This document shows, in pieces, positions 8,556 to 17,200 of a stretch of 64,000 bases of DNA. Every line of letters starts with the position of its first letter. Within the stretch, counting starts at the first letter, position 1. Made by a program: the position numbers and the translations under genes. The notes under the pieces are model-generated. The model was not told where the DNA came from. It worked only from the letters and a program-made list of their open reading frames with translations, and made no database searches. The DNA comes from Streptomyces liliifuscus (GTDB lineage: Bacteria; Actinomycetota; Actinomycetes; Streptomycetales; Streptomycetaceae): positions 5,270,001 to 5,334,000 of the forward strand of contig NZ_CP066831.1 of assembly GCF_016598615.1 (NCBI RefSeq), in the 5' to 3' direction.

Positions 8556-8618
8556 GCTAACCGCCCGGGGAGGCGGAGGCGGACGTACCGCCTCCACCTC
8601 CCCGGCCCTCGGCACCGG

Positions 8619-10226
8619 CTACCGCCTGCGCCGAGCCGTTCCGAAGATCGACCGGGTGATCTCGCGCCCGATCTGCGTACCCAGACTGCGGGCCAGCGAC
8701 TTGAACACACCACTGCCGACCACCTGCTCGACGACGGAGGAGTCCTGATCGTCACCCTTCCGCCCACGGCCCCGAGACGGAGCAGGAGTCGAGGGGGCCG
8801 AGGAAGCCGAGGAGGCCGTGGCCGCCTCATCCCGCGCGGTCAGCTTCTCGTACGCCGACTCCCGGTCGACCGCCTCCGCGTAACGCCCGTACAGCGGCGA
8901 CGCCCGGACCGCCCGGTCGAGGGCGGCCGGATCGACGGGACCCATCAGGGACTCCGGCGCCCGCAGCCGTGTCGCCGCGACCGGCGTCGGCGCACCCTTC
9001 TCGCTGAGGACGGTGACCACGGCCTCGCCGGTCCCGAGCGCGGTGAGGACCTCCTCCAGGTCGTACGGGGAGTTGGGGAAGGTCTTCACCGTGGCCTTGA
9101 GTGCCTTCTGGTCGTCGGGTGTGAAGGCGCGCAGCGCGTGCTGCACCCGGTTGCCGAGCTGGGCGAGGACATCCCCGGGCACGTCCTTGGGCGTCTGTGT
9201 GACGAAGAAGACGCCGACCCCTTTCGAGCGAATCAGCCTGACGGTCTGGGTGATGGCGTCCAGGAACGCCTTCGACGCGTCGTTGAAGAGCAGGTGCGCC
9301 TCGTCGAAGAAGAAGACGAGCTTGGGCTTGTCCACGTCACCGACCTCCGGCAGGTCGTGGAAGAGGTCGGCGAGCAGCCACATCAGGAACGTGGAGAAGA
9401 GCTGCGGCTTGTCCTGCACGGCGGGCAGCTCCAGAACGGAGACCGTGCCCCGCCCGTCCCCCGCCACGCGCGACAGCTCACTCGTGTCGAACTCCGGCTC
9501 CCCGAAGAACGGACTCATCCCCTGCGCCTCGAACGCCGTCAGCGAGCGCAGGATCACCCCGGCCGTGGCCGTGGAGAGCCCGCCGATGCCCTTGAGCTCG
9601 GTCTTCCCCTCGTCGGAGGTCAGGAAGGTCACCACGGCCCGCAGATCCTTCAGGTCGACCAGCTCCAGGCCCTTCTGGTCGGCGTAGTGGAAGATCAGGC
9701 CGAGCGACTGCTCCTGGGTCTGGTTGAGCTGGAGCACCTTGGCCAGCAGGACCGGCCCGAAGCTGGTGATCGTCGCGCGTACGGGGATGCCGTGGCCCAT
9801 GCCCCCGAGGGCGTAGAACTCGCACGGGAACCCGGCCGGCGTCCACTCCTGGCGGACCTCCCCGGCCCGCGCCCGCACCTTGTCGTTCTCCTGCCCCGGC
9901 GCCGAGATCCCGGAGACGTCACCCTTCACATCGGCGAGGAACACCGGCACGCCCTGCGCGGACAGCTGCTCCGCGACGAGCTGCAGGGTCTTCGTCTTGC
10001 CGGTACCGGTGGCCCCGGCGACCAGCCCGTGCCGGTTGAGCATCAGCAGCGGGATCCGGATCTGTACGTCCGGCAGGCACCGCCCGTCCCAGAGCAGGGC
10101 GCCCAGATCGAGCGCGGGGCCCGTGAAGGCGTACCCGGAGGCGATTTCGAGGACCGGTTGCGGAAGCGCGGGAGCACCGCTCACGCCTTCGGGTGCCTTT
10201 GCCGGCGGCGCTTCACTGTCAGTCAT
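8619..10226 (-). CDS. HerA-like ATPase of the DUF853 (YjgR) family
   Basis: 535-aa P-loop ATPase. Walker A is GATGTGKTK (about residues 75-83), the LADVKGDVSG motif follows, Walker B is KLVFFFDEAHLLF, and the arginine/sensor region is TQTPKDVPGDVLAQLGNR. This is the DUF853/YjgR branch of HerA-FtsK-type translocases. The C-terminus is linker-like and ends in basic residues (FGTARRRR). Biological role is not established for the family; HerA relatives act on DNA ends. ATG 10226 (MTDSEAPPAK) is chosen because AGGGG stands 7 nt before it; the longer frame to 10361 has no ribosome site. Single gene, divergent from the 98-aa gene at 10400. Confidence 0.88.
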   Translation of the reverse strand: MTDSEAPPAKAPEGVSGAPALPQPVLEIASGYAFTGPALDLGALLWDGRCLPDVQIRIPLLMLNRHGLVAGATGTGKTKTLQLVAEQLSAQGVPVFLADVKGDVSGISAPGQENDKVRARAGEVRQEWTPAGFPCEFYALGGMGHGIPVRATITSFGPVLLAKVLQLNQTQEQSLGLIFHYADQKGLELVDLKDLRAVVTFLTSDEGKTELKGIGGLSTATAGVILRSLTAFEAQGMSPFFGEPEFDTSELSRVAGDGRGTVSVLELPAVQDKPQLFSTFLMWLLADLFHDLPEVGDVDKPKLVFFFDEAHLLFNDASKAFLDAITQTVRLIRSKGVGVFFVTQTPKDVPGDVLAQLGNRVQHALRAFTPDDQKALKATVKTFPNSPYDLEEVLTALGTGEAVVTVLSEKGAPTPVAATRLRAPESLMGPVDPAALDRAVRASPLYGRYAEAVDRESAYEKLTARDEAATASSASSAPSTPAPSRGRGRKGDDQDSSVVEQVVGSGVFKSLARSLGTQIGREITRSIFGTARRRR

Positions 10227-10399
10227 TTCAGACCCCTGTTCCCGGTTTGCCCAAGGCTGTCCTCGGCCCGCATCCGAACCGATCTTGAAAGGGTGATCTA
10301 GGAGAATTACCGGTTTGCCCCGATTTACGGCGTCATTTCCAGCGTCGCACTCCGCCACCATGGCTGCGCCCGGAAGCTCTTGACCGGTAGGCTTTCCGT

Positions 10400-10696
10400 G
10401 TGATCTTCAAGCGCATCGGAAACGGCCGGCCGTACCCCGACCACGGCCGGGAAAGCACCCGGCAGTGGGCGGACGTCGCGCCACGCCCGGTCCGCCTCGA
10501 CCAACTGGTGACGACCAAGGGCCAGCTCGACCTGGAAACCCTGCTCGCCGAGGACTCCACGTTCTACGGCGACCTCTTCGCGCACGTCGTGAAGTGGCAG
10601 GGCGACCTCTACCTCGAAGACGGCCTCCACCGAGCCGTCCGAGCCGCCCTCCAACAACGCCAGGTCCTCCACGCCCGAGTCCTGGAACTGGACTGA
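10400..10696 (+). CDS. Conserved actinobacterial 98-aa protein (VapB-like annotation in relatives)
   Basis: Starts GTG with MIFKRIGNGRPYPDHG, a sequence I recognise as conserved across Streptomyces and sometimes labelled VapB-family antitoxin. The C-terminal half (DLYLEDGLHRAVRAALQQR) resembles the ParB-type (V/E)DG-HR motif rather than a classical antitoxin. No VapC toxin gene lies beside it, so a toxin-antitoxin role is not supported here. Divergent from the HerA-like gene; followed by intergenic repeat cluster 2. Confidence 0.75.
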   Translation: MIFKRIGNGRPYPDHGRESTRQWADVAPRPVRLDQLVTTKGQLDLETLLAEDSTFYGDLFAHVVKWQGDLYLEDGLHRAVRAALQQRQVLHARVLELD

Positions 10697-10738
10697 GCGG
10701 ACCCTATGGGCCCGGTCCAGCCCAGCGCCCTTGCTTTT

Positions 10739-10837
10739 AGGGGCGCGGGGAACTGCGCGACCAGCCACGGACGGCCCGCGGCCGACGCGCGACACAACCC
10801 CCCACCCCCAGGGGCGCGGGGAACTGCGCGACCAGCC
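10739..10837. repeat. Intergenic repeat cluster 2, two direct copies
   Basis: Two forward copies of AGGGGCGCGGGGAACTGCGC plus GACCAGCC at 10739-10766 and 10810-10837, 71 bp apart, each followed by a GGCCCGC-rich segment. They lie between two rightward genes. A run of C (about 10862-10876) follows before the next promoter. Confidence 0.85.
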
Positions 10838-10970
10838 CCCACCGGCCCGCAGCCAAAAGACGCCCCCCCCCCCGCCCCCCGCGGAGCGAATTGGCCCTTT
10901 CGGGTTGGACTGACCCCCGGTCAATGATCATCTAGTAGGCATCACCGCCAACGCGCACTACGCTGCGCCC

Positions 10971-11612
10971 ATGAGCATGCTGACTCCCCCTGGCATGGGC
11001 GGCCAGTACAAGATCACGGGGGACAAGTACCCGCGGATGCGCAGAAACCGAGGGCGCCGCAGAATCGCGCTCGCGGTAGTCGCCTCCGTCGCCGCGCTCG
11101 GACTGATCGGCTGGGGAACGCTGCAGCTCATCGACGTCTTCACAGGCGGCGGCGACGAGGCGTCCGCGGCAGGTCCGGCCGCCGACTGCACGGCATCCCC
11201 CTCGCCCTCCCCGAGCCCGGTCAAAGCCCTCCCCAAGCCCGGCCAGATCACCGTGAACGTCCTCAACGCCACCCCCCGCGGCGGCCTCGCCAAGGACACC
11301 GCCGACGAGCTGAAGAAACGCGGCTTCAAGATCGGCGACGTCGGCAACGCGACGAAGACGTACGACAAGAAGGTCAAGGGCGCCGGGATAGTCCTCGGTG
11401 CCAAGGCGGCCTCCGACGCCGCGCTCCCCGTCCTCGCGACACAGCTCACCGGTGCCGAGCTGAAGACCGACACCCGCGCGAAGCCCGCGGAGGTCGACCT
11501 GATCCTCGGCACGGCCTTCAAGTCCCTGACGAAGAAAGAGGACGCCGACAAGGCCCTGACCACGTTGGCCAAGCCCGCACCGACGCCCTCGGCGACGAAG
11601 AAGAGCTGCTAG
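10971..11612 (+). CDS. LytR C-terminal-domain (LytR_C) membrane-anchored protein
   Basis: 213-aa protein. It has a cytoplasmic basic N-terminus (RMRRNRGRRR), one membrane helix at about residues 32-54, a Ser-Pro linker, and then an extracellular LytR_C domain (PF13399-like: ITVNVLNATPRGGLAKDTADELKKRGF). The C-terminus is a Pro/Lys/Ser tail ending in Cys. LytR_C domains accompany cell-wall glycopolymer ligases, but the catalytic LCP domain is absent here, so this is probably an accessory wall protein. Good ATG start; a strong bidirectional hairpin follows. Confidence 0.88.
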   Translation: MSMLTPPGMGGQYKITGDKYPRMRRNRGRRRIALAVVASVAALGLIGWGTLQLIDVFTGGGDEASAAGPAADCTASPSPSPSPVKALPKPGQITVNVLNATPRGGLAKDTADELKKRGFKIGDVGNATKTYDKKVKGAGIVLGAKAASDAALPVLATQLTGAELKTDTRAKPAEVDLILGTAFKSLTKKEDADKALTTLAKPAPTPSATKKSC

Positions 11613-11624
11613 CGGGTCCCCGTA

Positions 11625-11655
11625 CGGGTCCGTGCTCCGAACAAGCGCGGACCCG
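11625..11655. terminator. Bidirectional hairpin terminator
   Basis: Arms CGGGTCCGTGCT (11625-11636) and AGCGCGGACCCG (11644-11655) pair over 12 bp with one wobble around a 7-nt loop, between the convergent LytR_C and upp genes. Confidence 0.65.
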
Positions 11656-11672
11656 ACCCTGCCCCTGGCGCG

Positions 11673-12308
11673 CTACTCGGCCGCGCCGTACATCCGGTCC
11701 CCCGCGTCCCCCAGGCCCGGGACGATGTAGCCGTGCTCGTTCAGGCGCTCGTCGACCGACGCGGTCACGACCGTGACGGGCGAGCCGGCCAGCTCGCGCT
11801 CCATGACCTCGACGCCCTCGGGGGCGGCGAGGAGGACCACGGCCGTCACATCGTCGGCGCCGCGCTTCATGAGCTCCTGGATCGCCGCGACGAGCGTGCC
11901 GCCGGTGGCGAGCATCGGGTCGAGGACGTACACCTGGCGGCCGGAGAGGTCCTCCGGCATCCGGGTCGCGTACGTGGACGCCTGGAGCGTCTCCTCGTCA
12001 CGGATCATGCCCAGGAAGCCCACCTCGGCGGTCGGCAGCAGCCGCACCATGCCGTCGAGCATGCCGAGGCCGGCCCGCAGGATCGGTACGACGAGGGGGC
12101 GCGGGTGGGACAGCTTGACGCCCGTGGTCGGGGACACCGGGGTCACGATGTCGACCTGCTCGGTGCGCACGTCCCGGGTGGCCTCGTAGGCGAGCAGGGT
12201 GACCAGCTCGTCGGCGAGCCGCCGGAAGGTCGGGGAATCGGTGCGACGGTCGCGCAGCGTGGTGAGCTTGTGAGCGACCAGAGGGTGGTCGACGACGTGG
12301 AGACGCAT
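11673..12308 (-). CDS. upp: Uracil phosphoribosyltransferase
   Basis: 211-aa Upp: makes UMP from uracil and PRPP in pyrimidine salvage, in the cytoplasm. Starts MRLHVVDHPLVAHKLTTLRD, which is the normal family start, so ATG 12308 is preferred to the longer frame. Conserved motifs are visible: VPILRAGLGM, RDEET (PRPP region), the PRPP loop VYVLDPMLATGGTL, and the uracil-binding C-terminus GYIVPGLGDAGDR. No operon partner on this strand; its upstream region faces the 63-aa gene at 12452. Confidence 0.97.
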   Translation of the reverse strand: MRLHVVDHPLVAHKLTTLRDRRTDSPTFRRLADELVTLLAYEATRDVRTEQVDIVTPVSPTTGVKLSHPRPLVVPILRAGLGMLDGMVRLLPTAEVGFLGMIRDEETLQASTYATRMPEDLSGRQVYVLDPMLATGGTLVAAIQELMKRGADDVTAVVLLAAPEGVEVMERELAGSPVTVVTASVDERLNEHGYIVPGLGDAGDRMYGAAE

Positions 12309-12451
12309 GCCCACAAGGGTATCCGGGCGCCCGCCGCCCACCCCTCGCCCGTCACCGACCGGTCCTGTGCCTCGTCGCACCTTCAAACCTCGGCTGGCAT
12401 CAAACCGCCCGTCGGAGGGAAAGTGGGAAGGACCGACTGGGGGTGTTGCCC

Positions 12452-12643
12452 ATGTCCGACCCGGAGCAGCGGAGCCGTGAGGACCGCGAGGACCCGGTGA
12501 GCGAAGCCGCGCGACGAAGGCGCCGCGCCCAGTTCCTGCGGGAGCTCACGGAGGCGCGTGAGCTGCGCGACCGGGTGCAGCCACGCCGGGCCAAGACGGC
12601 CCGGCTGCGCCACGCCATGCGCATGCGCACATTCCGCTGGTAG
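12452..12643 (+). CDS. Small arginine-rich conserved protein (63 aa)
   Basis: MSDPEQRSREDREDPVSEAA, followed by a helical, strongly basic body (RRRRRAQFLRELTEAREL). This gene sits between upp and the tadA pair in Streptomyces genomes I know; no function is assigned. ATG 12452 fits better than the GTG-type start 9 nt earlier. Charge and length suggest nucleic-acid or ribosome contact, but that is speculation. Confidence 0.65.
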   Translation: MSDPEQRSREDREDPVSEAARRRRRAQFLRELTEARELRDRVQPRRAKTARLRHAMRMRTFRW

Positions 12644-13025
12644 GGCGCTGACAGGCCACTGGTGGCCACGCCCGGCGCAGGTCCCGCCGCGGCGGGGGCA
12701 GGCCGCCCGCCCGCGGGGCCGGTGCCGGGCGACCCGCCCGACGATCACTCGGGCGGCCGCGTGCGAAGCGGAGGTCGTGTCGGCGTACGATCCCGCTGTC
12801 GGTGGGTGCTGGGCGCCCAGGTGAGGCCGTACGGCGGCGTGACGCACGCGACACGGGAACGGACGCTGAGACGCGACCGGGACACAGCGAGCCGAAGACC
12901 TCTCCTGAACGCTCCGTTTCTGCCACGATTCCGAGTGGGCGGGGCTCGGCACACGCGCTCCCCGTCCACAGCCTCCGCCGGGGGGACCCCCAACCGGCAC
13001 GCCTATGACCAGTGGGAGAGTCACG
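12644..13025. other. Intergenic region of about 380 bp, no gene recognised
   Basis: No credible reading frame with Streptomyces codon usage. It must contain the promoter of the tadA operon. A GC-rich imperfect hairpin (GCCACTGGTGGC near 12655-12667) follows the 63-aa gene. Confidence 0.5.
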
Positions 13026-13577
13026 GTGTACTTCGCCGCACTGCTCGCGCGCACCGAAGACGGGTGGGAAGCGAGCGACACAGAGCTCGACGATGTGGAG
13101 ACCCTGTCGGATCTGACCGACCTGGCCCGTGAAGCCTCGGTCGACGACGACACGGTGCTCGTCTTCATCGAGCAGGAGGACGCGTGGTTCGGAGTCGTCC
13201 GCGTGGACGGCGAGGAGGACCCTCGCATCTACGTCTCGGACGCCGCGGCCGCCGCCCGCAGCTCGTACGGCGAGATCCTGCTCACGGACGAACTGCTCGG
13301 AAGGGAGCCGGACGACGACGTCGCCGACCTGGACTCCCTCGACCTCGACGGTACGGAGGACGGTGAACCCGAGGACGAGACCGACGACGACGATGAGGAC
13401 GACGTCGGTGCGACCGCGAAGGGTGAGGCCGTGCCGTCCGGACCCATCGGAGACCGCGAGGTCCTCACGGACCTCGGCGTGAACGAGAAGGAGCTGCTGG
13501 CCCTGGACAGCACCGACGCGCTCGGTGAGATCGCCGAGGTGCTCGGCGCGGCGGAGGTCCTGGAGACCGTCCGCTGA
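13026..13577 (+). CDS. tRNA adenosine deaminase-associated protein
   Basis: 183-aa acidic protein always found just upstream of tadA in Streptomyces. The start MYFAALLARTEDGWEA (GTG 13026) has GGGAGA 6 nt upstream and is preferred to ATG 13005. N-terminal folded part to about residue 90, then an Asp/Glu-only linker (DETDDDDEDDVG), then a C-terminal helical segment (DREVLTDLGVNEKELLAL). Function unknown beyond its linkage to the deaminase gene 56 bp downstream. Confidence 0.85.
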   Translation: MYFAALLARTEDGWEASDTELDDVETLSDLTDLAREASVDDDTVLVFIEQEDAWFGVVRVDGEEDPRIYVSDAAAAARSSYGEILLTDELLGREPDDDVADLDSLDLDGTEDGEPEDETDDDDEDDVGATAKGEAVPSGPIGDREVLTDLGVNEKELLALDSTDALGEIAEVLGAAEVLETVR

Positions 13578-13633
13578 CTCCCCCGAGCGCTCAGGAGGAA
13601 CAGGATCCCGTACGCGACCGCTGGCGGGCGGCG

Positions 13634-14065
13634 ATGCGGCTCGCCCTGGACGAGGCCGGGTCGGCCGTCCGGGGCGGGGACGTCCCCGTCGGCGCCGTCG
13701 TGCTGTCCCCTGACGGCACGACGGTCCTCGCCACCGGCCACAACGAGCGTGAGGCGACCGGCGATCCGACCGCCCACGCCGAGGTGGTCGCGATCCGCCG
13801 GGCCGCCGCGAAGCTCGGGGAGTGGCGGCTCAGCGGCTGCACGCTCGTCGTGACCCTCGAACCCTGCACGATGTGCGCGGGCGCGATCGTGCAGTCCCGG
13901 GTGGACCGCGTGGTCTACGGCGCCCGCGACGAGAAGGCGGGCGCGGTCGGCTCCCTCTGGGACGTCGTACGCGACCGGCGGCTCAACCACCGGCCCGAAG
14001 TGATCGCCGGCGTACTCGACGAGGAGTGCGCCCGGCTGCTCACCGAGTTCTTCCGCGACCGCTGA
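13634..14065 (+). CDS. tadA: tRNA-specific adenosine deaminase (A34 to I34)
   Basis: 143-aa zinc deaminase that converts the wobble adenosine of tRNA-Arg(ACG) to inosine; that tRNA is present in this window at 51042. Zinc and catalytic motifs are HAE (TAHAEVVAI) and PCTMCAGA. The ATG chosen gives the usual MRLALDEA start, but no ribosome site precedes it closely. A strong AGGAGG (13593-13598) sits 35 nt upstream with no ATG/GTG at normal spacing, and the frame remains open up there, so the N-terminus may be longer. Operon with the associated protein. Confidence 0.93.
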   Translation: MRLALDEAGSAVRGGDVPVGAVVLSPDGTTVLATGHNEREATGDPTAHAEVVAIRRAAAKLGEWRLSGCTLVVTLEPCTMCAGAIVQSRVDRVVYGARDEKAGAVGSLWDVVRDRRLNHRPEVIAGVLDEECARLLTEFFRDR

Positions 14066-14146
14066 TCCGGGCGCCGGCGCGGCTGCCCCACAGGCGGCCG
14101 AATACCGATTTCGGAGCACGGCCCAACGTGGGCTAGGATCTCTCTC

Positions 14147-14231
14147 GGTAGCGTGTCCGAGCGGCCGAAGGAGCTCGCCTCGAAAGCGAGTGTGGCGCAA
14201 GTCACCGAGGGTTCAAATCCCTCCGCTACCG
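14147..14231 (+). tRNA. tRNA-Ser(CGA)
   Basis: 85-nt class II tRNA. Acceptor GGTAGCG/CGCTACC with discriminator G, anticodon loop CTCGAAA with anticodon CGA, long variable arm, and T-loop GGGTTCAAATCCC. A TAGGAT hexamer at 14133-14138 could be the -10 element. A terminator follows directly. Confidence 0.95.
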
Positions 14232-14237
14232 CTTCGG

Positions 14238-14265
14238 AAGGGCCCCGTCGAAAGACGGGGCCCTT
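14238..14265 (+). terminator. Terminator after tRNA-Ser(CGA)
   Basis: Perfect hairpin AAGGGCCCCGTC-GAAA-GACGGGGCCCTT, 7 nt after the tRNA 3' end. Confidence 0.9.
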
Positions 14266-14398
14266 CGTGCGTTCCGAACTCGGCATGGTTTGAAAGATCG
14301 TCATATCAACTGTCCGGGTTACACTCACCGCCGGCAACAGGGGTCCCAACAGGCGCAGCCGACAAGACAGCAGGCAGCAGGCACACGGGGAGGCCGCG

Positions 14399-14578
14399 AT
14401 GGCGGTGAATTCGAAGAAGATCGCCGTCTACGTGCTCATCGTGTTCGCGCTGTACGTGATCATCACCGACCCCGCCCAGGCCGCCGACTACGTCCAGATA
14501 GGGTTCGAGGGCATTTCGAATGCCGCTCAGGCCGTCGGGGACTTCATGACGTGGATCGCCGACGGGGCCAAGAACTAG
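14399..14578 (+). CDS. Small conserved membrane protein (59 aa)
   Basis: MAVNSKKIAVYVLIVFALYV: one N-terminal membrane helix (about residues 8-24), followed by a short soluble tail (FEGISNAAQAVGDFMTWIAD). GGGGAGG stands 5 nt before the ATG. Conserved in Streptomyces between tadA and the Dabb gene. Its stop lies only 8 nt before the next start, so the pair is an operon. No function assigned. Confidence 0.8.
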   Translation: MAVNSKKIAVYVLIVFALYVIITDPAQAADYVQIGFEGISNAAQAVGDFMTWIADGAKN

Positions 14579-14586
14579 GAGTCCCC

Positions 14587-14880
14587 GTGATCCGCCACCT
14601 GGTCCTGTTCAAGCTCAACGAGGGTGTGGAGCGCGACGACCCGCGCGTCGTCGAGGGCGTCGCCGCCTTCCGCGCCCTCGGCGGGCAGATCCCCGAACTG
14701 AAGTTCTGGGAGTGCGAGTGGAACATCACCGACCGGCCCATCGCGTACGACTTCGCGATCAACTCGGCGGTCGAGGACACGGACGCGCTCAAGCGGTACA
14801 TCGAGCACCCCGCGCACCAGGCGGGCGTCGCACTGTGGCGGGAGTTCGCCACGTGGGTGATCGCCGACTACGAGTTCTGA
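14587..14880 (+). CDS. Dabb (stress-responsive alpha/beta barrel) family protein
   Basis: 97-aa dimeric ferredoxin-like barrel protein. Typical start IRHLVLFKL and C-terminal HPAHQAGVALWREF...IADYEF. The GTG start has AGGAG from the upstream stop region. The family covers diverse small enzymes and stress proteins; no specific reaction can be assigned. Confidence 0.88.
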   Translation: MIRHLVLFKLNEGVERDDPRVVEGVAAFRALGGQIPELKFWECEWNITDRPIAYDFAINSAVEDTDALKRYIEHPAHQAGVALWREFATWVIADYEF

Positions 14881-14901
14881 AGCGCGCCCGGCGCACGCCC
14901 C

Positions 14902-14933
14902 CGGCCCCTCGCCTGAACGGCGGGGGGCCGTTT
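14902..14933 (+). terminator. Intrinsic-type terminator after the Dabb gene
   Basis: Stem of 12 bp with one wobble: arm 14902-14913 (CGGCCCCTCGCC) and arm 14919-14930 (GGCGGGGGGCCG), loop TGAAC, then TTT. Confidence 0.75.
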
Positions 14934-15080
14934 CGCGTCCTGGGCCCCGCCCCGGGCCCCAACTGACGCTCAACACGGAGTTATGCGGTGCTTGCACACA
15001 GTGCACATGTCTTGTGATGCTATGACCGCTTTTGACGGATGAGTTGACGGATGTTGACCGACCCAGAGGTGGAGTTGACC

Positions 15081-15953
15081 GTGCCGGCCAGTACTGCGCC
15101 TCAAGCACCGCCCCATGAGCCCCCGGCTCCACCCTCGGCCCCAGCCCAGGAGCGCCTTCCCGACACCCCGGAGGAAGGCCCGCAGCGTCGCCGCGGGGCC
15201 GACACCCGGGCCCTGACCCAGGTGCTGTTCGGCGAGCTCAAGAACCTCGAGCCCGGCAGCCCCGAGCACGGCCGGGTGCGGGCCGCGCTGATCGAGGCGA
15301 ACCTCCCTCTGGTGCGGTACGCCGCCGCCCGGTTCCGGTCGCGCAACGAGCCCATGGAGGACGTCGTCCAGGTCGGCACCATCGGCCTGATCAACGCCAT
15401 CGACCGCTTCGACCCCGACCGGGGTGTGCAGTTCCCGACCTTCGCGATGCCCACCGTGGTCGGCGAGATCAAGCGGTACTTCCGCGACAACGTCCGCACG
15501 GTCCACGTACCGCGCCGGCTGCACGAGCTGTGGGTCCAGGTGAACAGCGCGACCGAGGACCTCACGACGGCCTTCGGGCGCACGCCCACGACCGGCGAGA
15601 TCGCCGAGCGGCTGCGGATCACCGAGGACGAGGTCCTGGCCTGCATCGAGGCAGGACGGTCGTACCACGCGACCTCGCTGGAGGCCGCCCAGGAGGGCGA
15701 CGGACTGCCCGGGCTCCTCGACCGCCTCGGCTACGAGGACCCCGCGCTCGACGGCGTCGAGCACCGCGACCTCGTACGGCACCTGCTCGTCCAGCTTCCC
15801 GAGCGGGAGCAGCGGATCCTTCTCCTGCGCTACTACAGCAATCTGACGCAGTCGCAGATCAGTGCCGAGCTGGGCGTTTCGCAGATGCATGTGTCAAGAC
15901 TGCTCGCCCGCAGCTTCGCCAGACTGCGATCCGCAAACAGGATCGAGGCGTAA
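15081..15953 (+). CDS. sigF: RNA polymerase sigma factor of the SigB/F/G group, SigF-like
   Basis: 290-aa group 3 sigma factor. A Pro/Ala-rich N-terminus precedes region 2 (LIEANLPLVRYAAARFRSR, EDVVQVGTIGLINAIDRFD), region 3 (TVHVPRRLHELW) and region 4 (NLTQSQISAELGVSQMHVSRLLAR). S. coelicolor sigF (SCO4035) occupies this position next to sigN and acts late in spore maturation; the orthology is from gene order and sequence memory. GTG 15081 with GAGGTGGAG upstream is preferred to ATG 15051. No anti-sigma gene is adjacent. Confidence 0.85.
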   Translation: MPASTAPQAPPHEPPAPPSAPAQERLPDTPEEGPQRRRGADTRALTQVLFGELKNLEPGSPEHGRVRAALIEANLPLVRYAAARFRSRNEPMEDVVQVGTIGLINAIDRFDPDRGVQFPTFAMPTVVGEIKRYFRDNVRTVHVPRRLHELWVQVNSATEDLTTAFGRTPTTGEIAERLRITEDEVLACIEAGRSYHATSLEAAQEGDGLPGLLDRLGYEDPALDGVEHRDLVRHLLVQLPEREQRILLLRYYSNLTQSQISAELGVSQMHVSRLLARSFARLRSANRIEA

Positions 15954-16197
15954 CCCGCAGGAGCGAATCGCCCTCAAGGCCTTTTCGCGACTTTTCTGCG
16001 TCGAAAAACTGTCAGACCCCCCTTTTCCAGGGCCTATTCACCCCTCCTGTGTCGACATGTCACTACAGCGTGTTGCCGACATGTGACATTCTTCCGCTGA
16101 CGCGTTTGCCGCAGCCCCACCTCCGGTATTCAGGTGGAGGCTGCGTTCCTTCGACGGGAGCGTCCGCCGCGACCGTCCGCGACCCAAAGGGGGTGGC

Positions 16198-17097
16198 ATG
16201 TCCGCAGACCAGGGCAGCTCGAAGGTGCTCACGCTCACGAAGAGCGAACCCGCGCCCGACGCGCTTCACAGTGTCGTTGCCGATGTTCCGGCCGTCCCGG
16301 CCGTGGAAGCCCCGGCCTTTCCCCCGACCTCGGAAGCCATCGACACCCGCACCCTGTCCCGCTCCCTGTTCCTGCGGCTCGCCGCACTCGACGAGAACAG
16401 CCCCGAGCGTGCCTACGTACGGGACACGCTCATCGAGCTCAACCTCCCGCTGGTGCGTTACGCCGCCGCCCGTTTCCGGTCGCGCAACGAGCCGATGGAG
16501 GACATCGTCCAGGTCGGCACGATCGGCCTGATCAAGGCGATCGACCGCTTCGACTGCGAACGCGGGGTCGAGTTCCCGACGTTCGCGATGCCGACGGTCG
16601 TGGGCGAGATCAAGCGGTTCTTCCGGGACACCTCGTGGTCGGTGCGCGTGCCGCGCCGCCTCCAGGAGCTGCGACTGGCCCTCACCAAGGCCAGTGACGA
16701 GCTCTCCCAGAAGCTGGACCGCTCGCCGACCGTGGCCGAACTCGCCACCGTCCTCGGCGTGTCCGAGGAGGACGTGGTCGACGGCCTCGCGGTCGGCAAC
16801 GCGTACACCGCGTCGTCGCTCGACTCGCCGGCCCCCGAGGACGACGGCGGCGAGGGTTCCCTCGCGGACCGCCTCGGCTACGAGGACACGGCGCTGGAGG
16901 GCGTCGAGTACCGCGAGTCCCTGAAGCCCCTGCTCGCCAAACTCCCGCCCCGCGAGCGGCGGATCATCATGCTGCGCTTCTTCGCCAACATGACCCAGTC
17001 GCAGATCGGCGAGGAGGTCGGCATCTCACAGATGCACGTCTCCCGACTGCTCACACGCACGCTGTCGCAGCTGCGGGAAGGCCTGATCTCCGACTGA
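16198..17097 (+). CDS. sigN: RNA polymerase sigma factor of the SigB/F/G group, SigN-like
   Basis: 299-aa paralog of the preceding sigma factor, with near-identical region 2 (RYAAARFRSRNEPMEDIVQV) and region 4 (MTQSQIGEEVGISQMHVSRL) but a diverged linker. The corresponding S. coelicolor gene is sigN (SCO4034), involved in differentiation. ATG 16198 is preceded by GGGGGTGG. The 244-bp gap from sigF probably carries its own promoter; no binding site was identified. The tandem pair looks like an old duplication. Confidence 0.85.
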   Translation: MSADQGSSKVLTLTKSEPAPDALHSVVADVPAVPAVEAPAFPPTSEAIDTRTLSRSLFLRLAALDENSPERAYVRDTLIELNLPLVRYAAARFRSRNEPMEDIVQVGTIGLIKAIDRFDCERGVEFPTFAMPTVVGEIKRFFRDTSWSVRVPRRLQELRLALTKASDELSQKLDRSPTVAELATVLGVSEEDVVDGLAVGNAYTASSLDSPAPEDDGGEGSLADRLGYEDTALEGVEYRESLKPLLAKLPPRERRIIMLRFFANMTQSQIGEEVGISQMHVSRLLTRTLSQLREGLISD

Positions 17098-17200
17098 GGC
17101 CGGGCGTTGGGGTCTCCGACCGACACCGGGGCCGAGAGGTCTCCGACCGGGATCCCGACCGAGGGTTCATAATTGACGACCCGTCAGCCACACTGGCGCG

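Noticed and set aside
10400..10696. VapBC-type toxin-antitoxin locus
   Set aside because: No toxin gene is adjacent and the C-terminal motif is ParB-like rather than that of an antitoxin.
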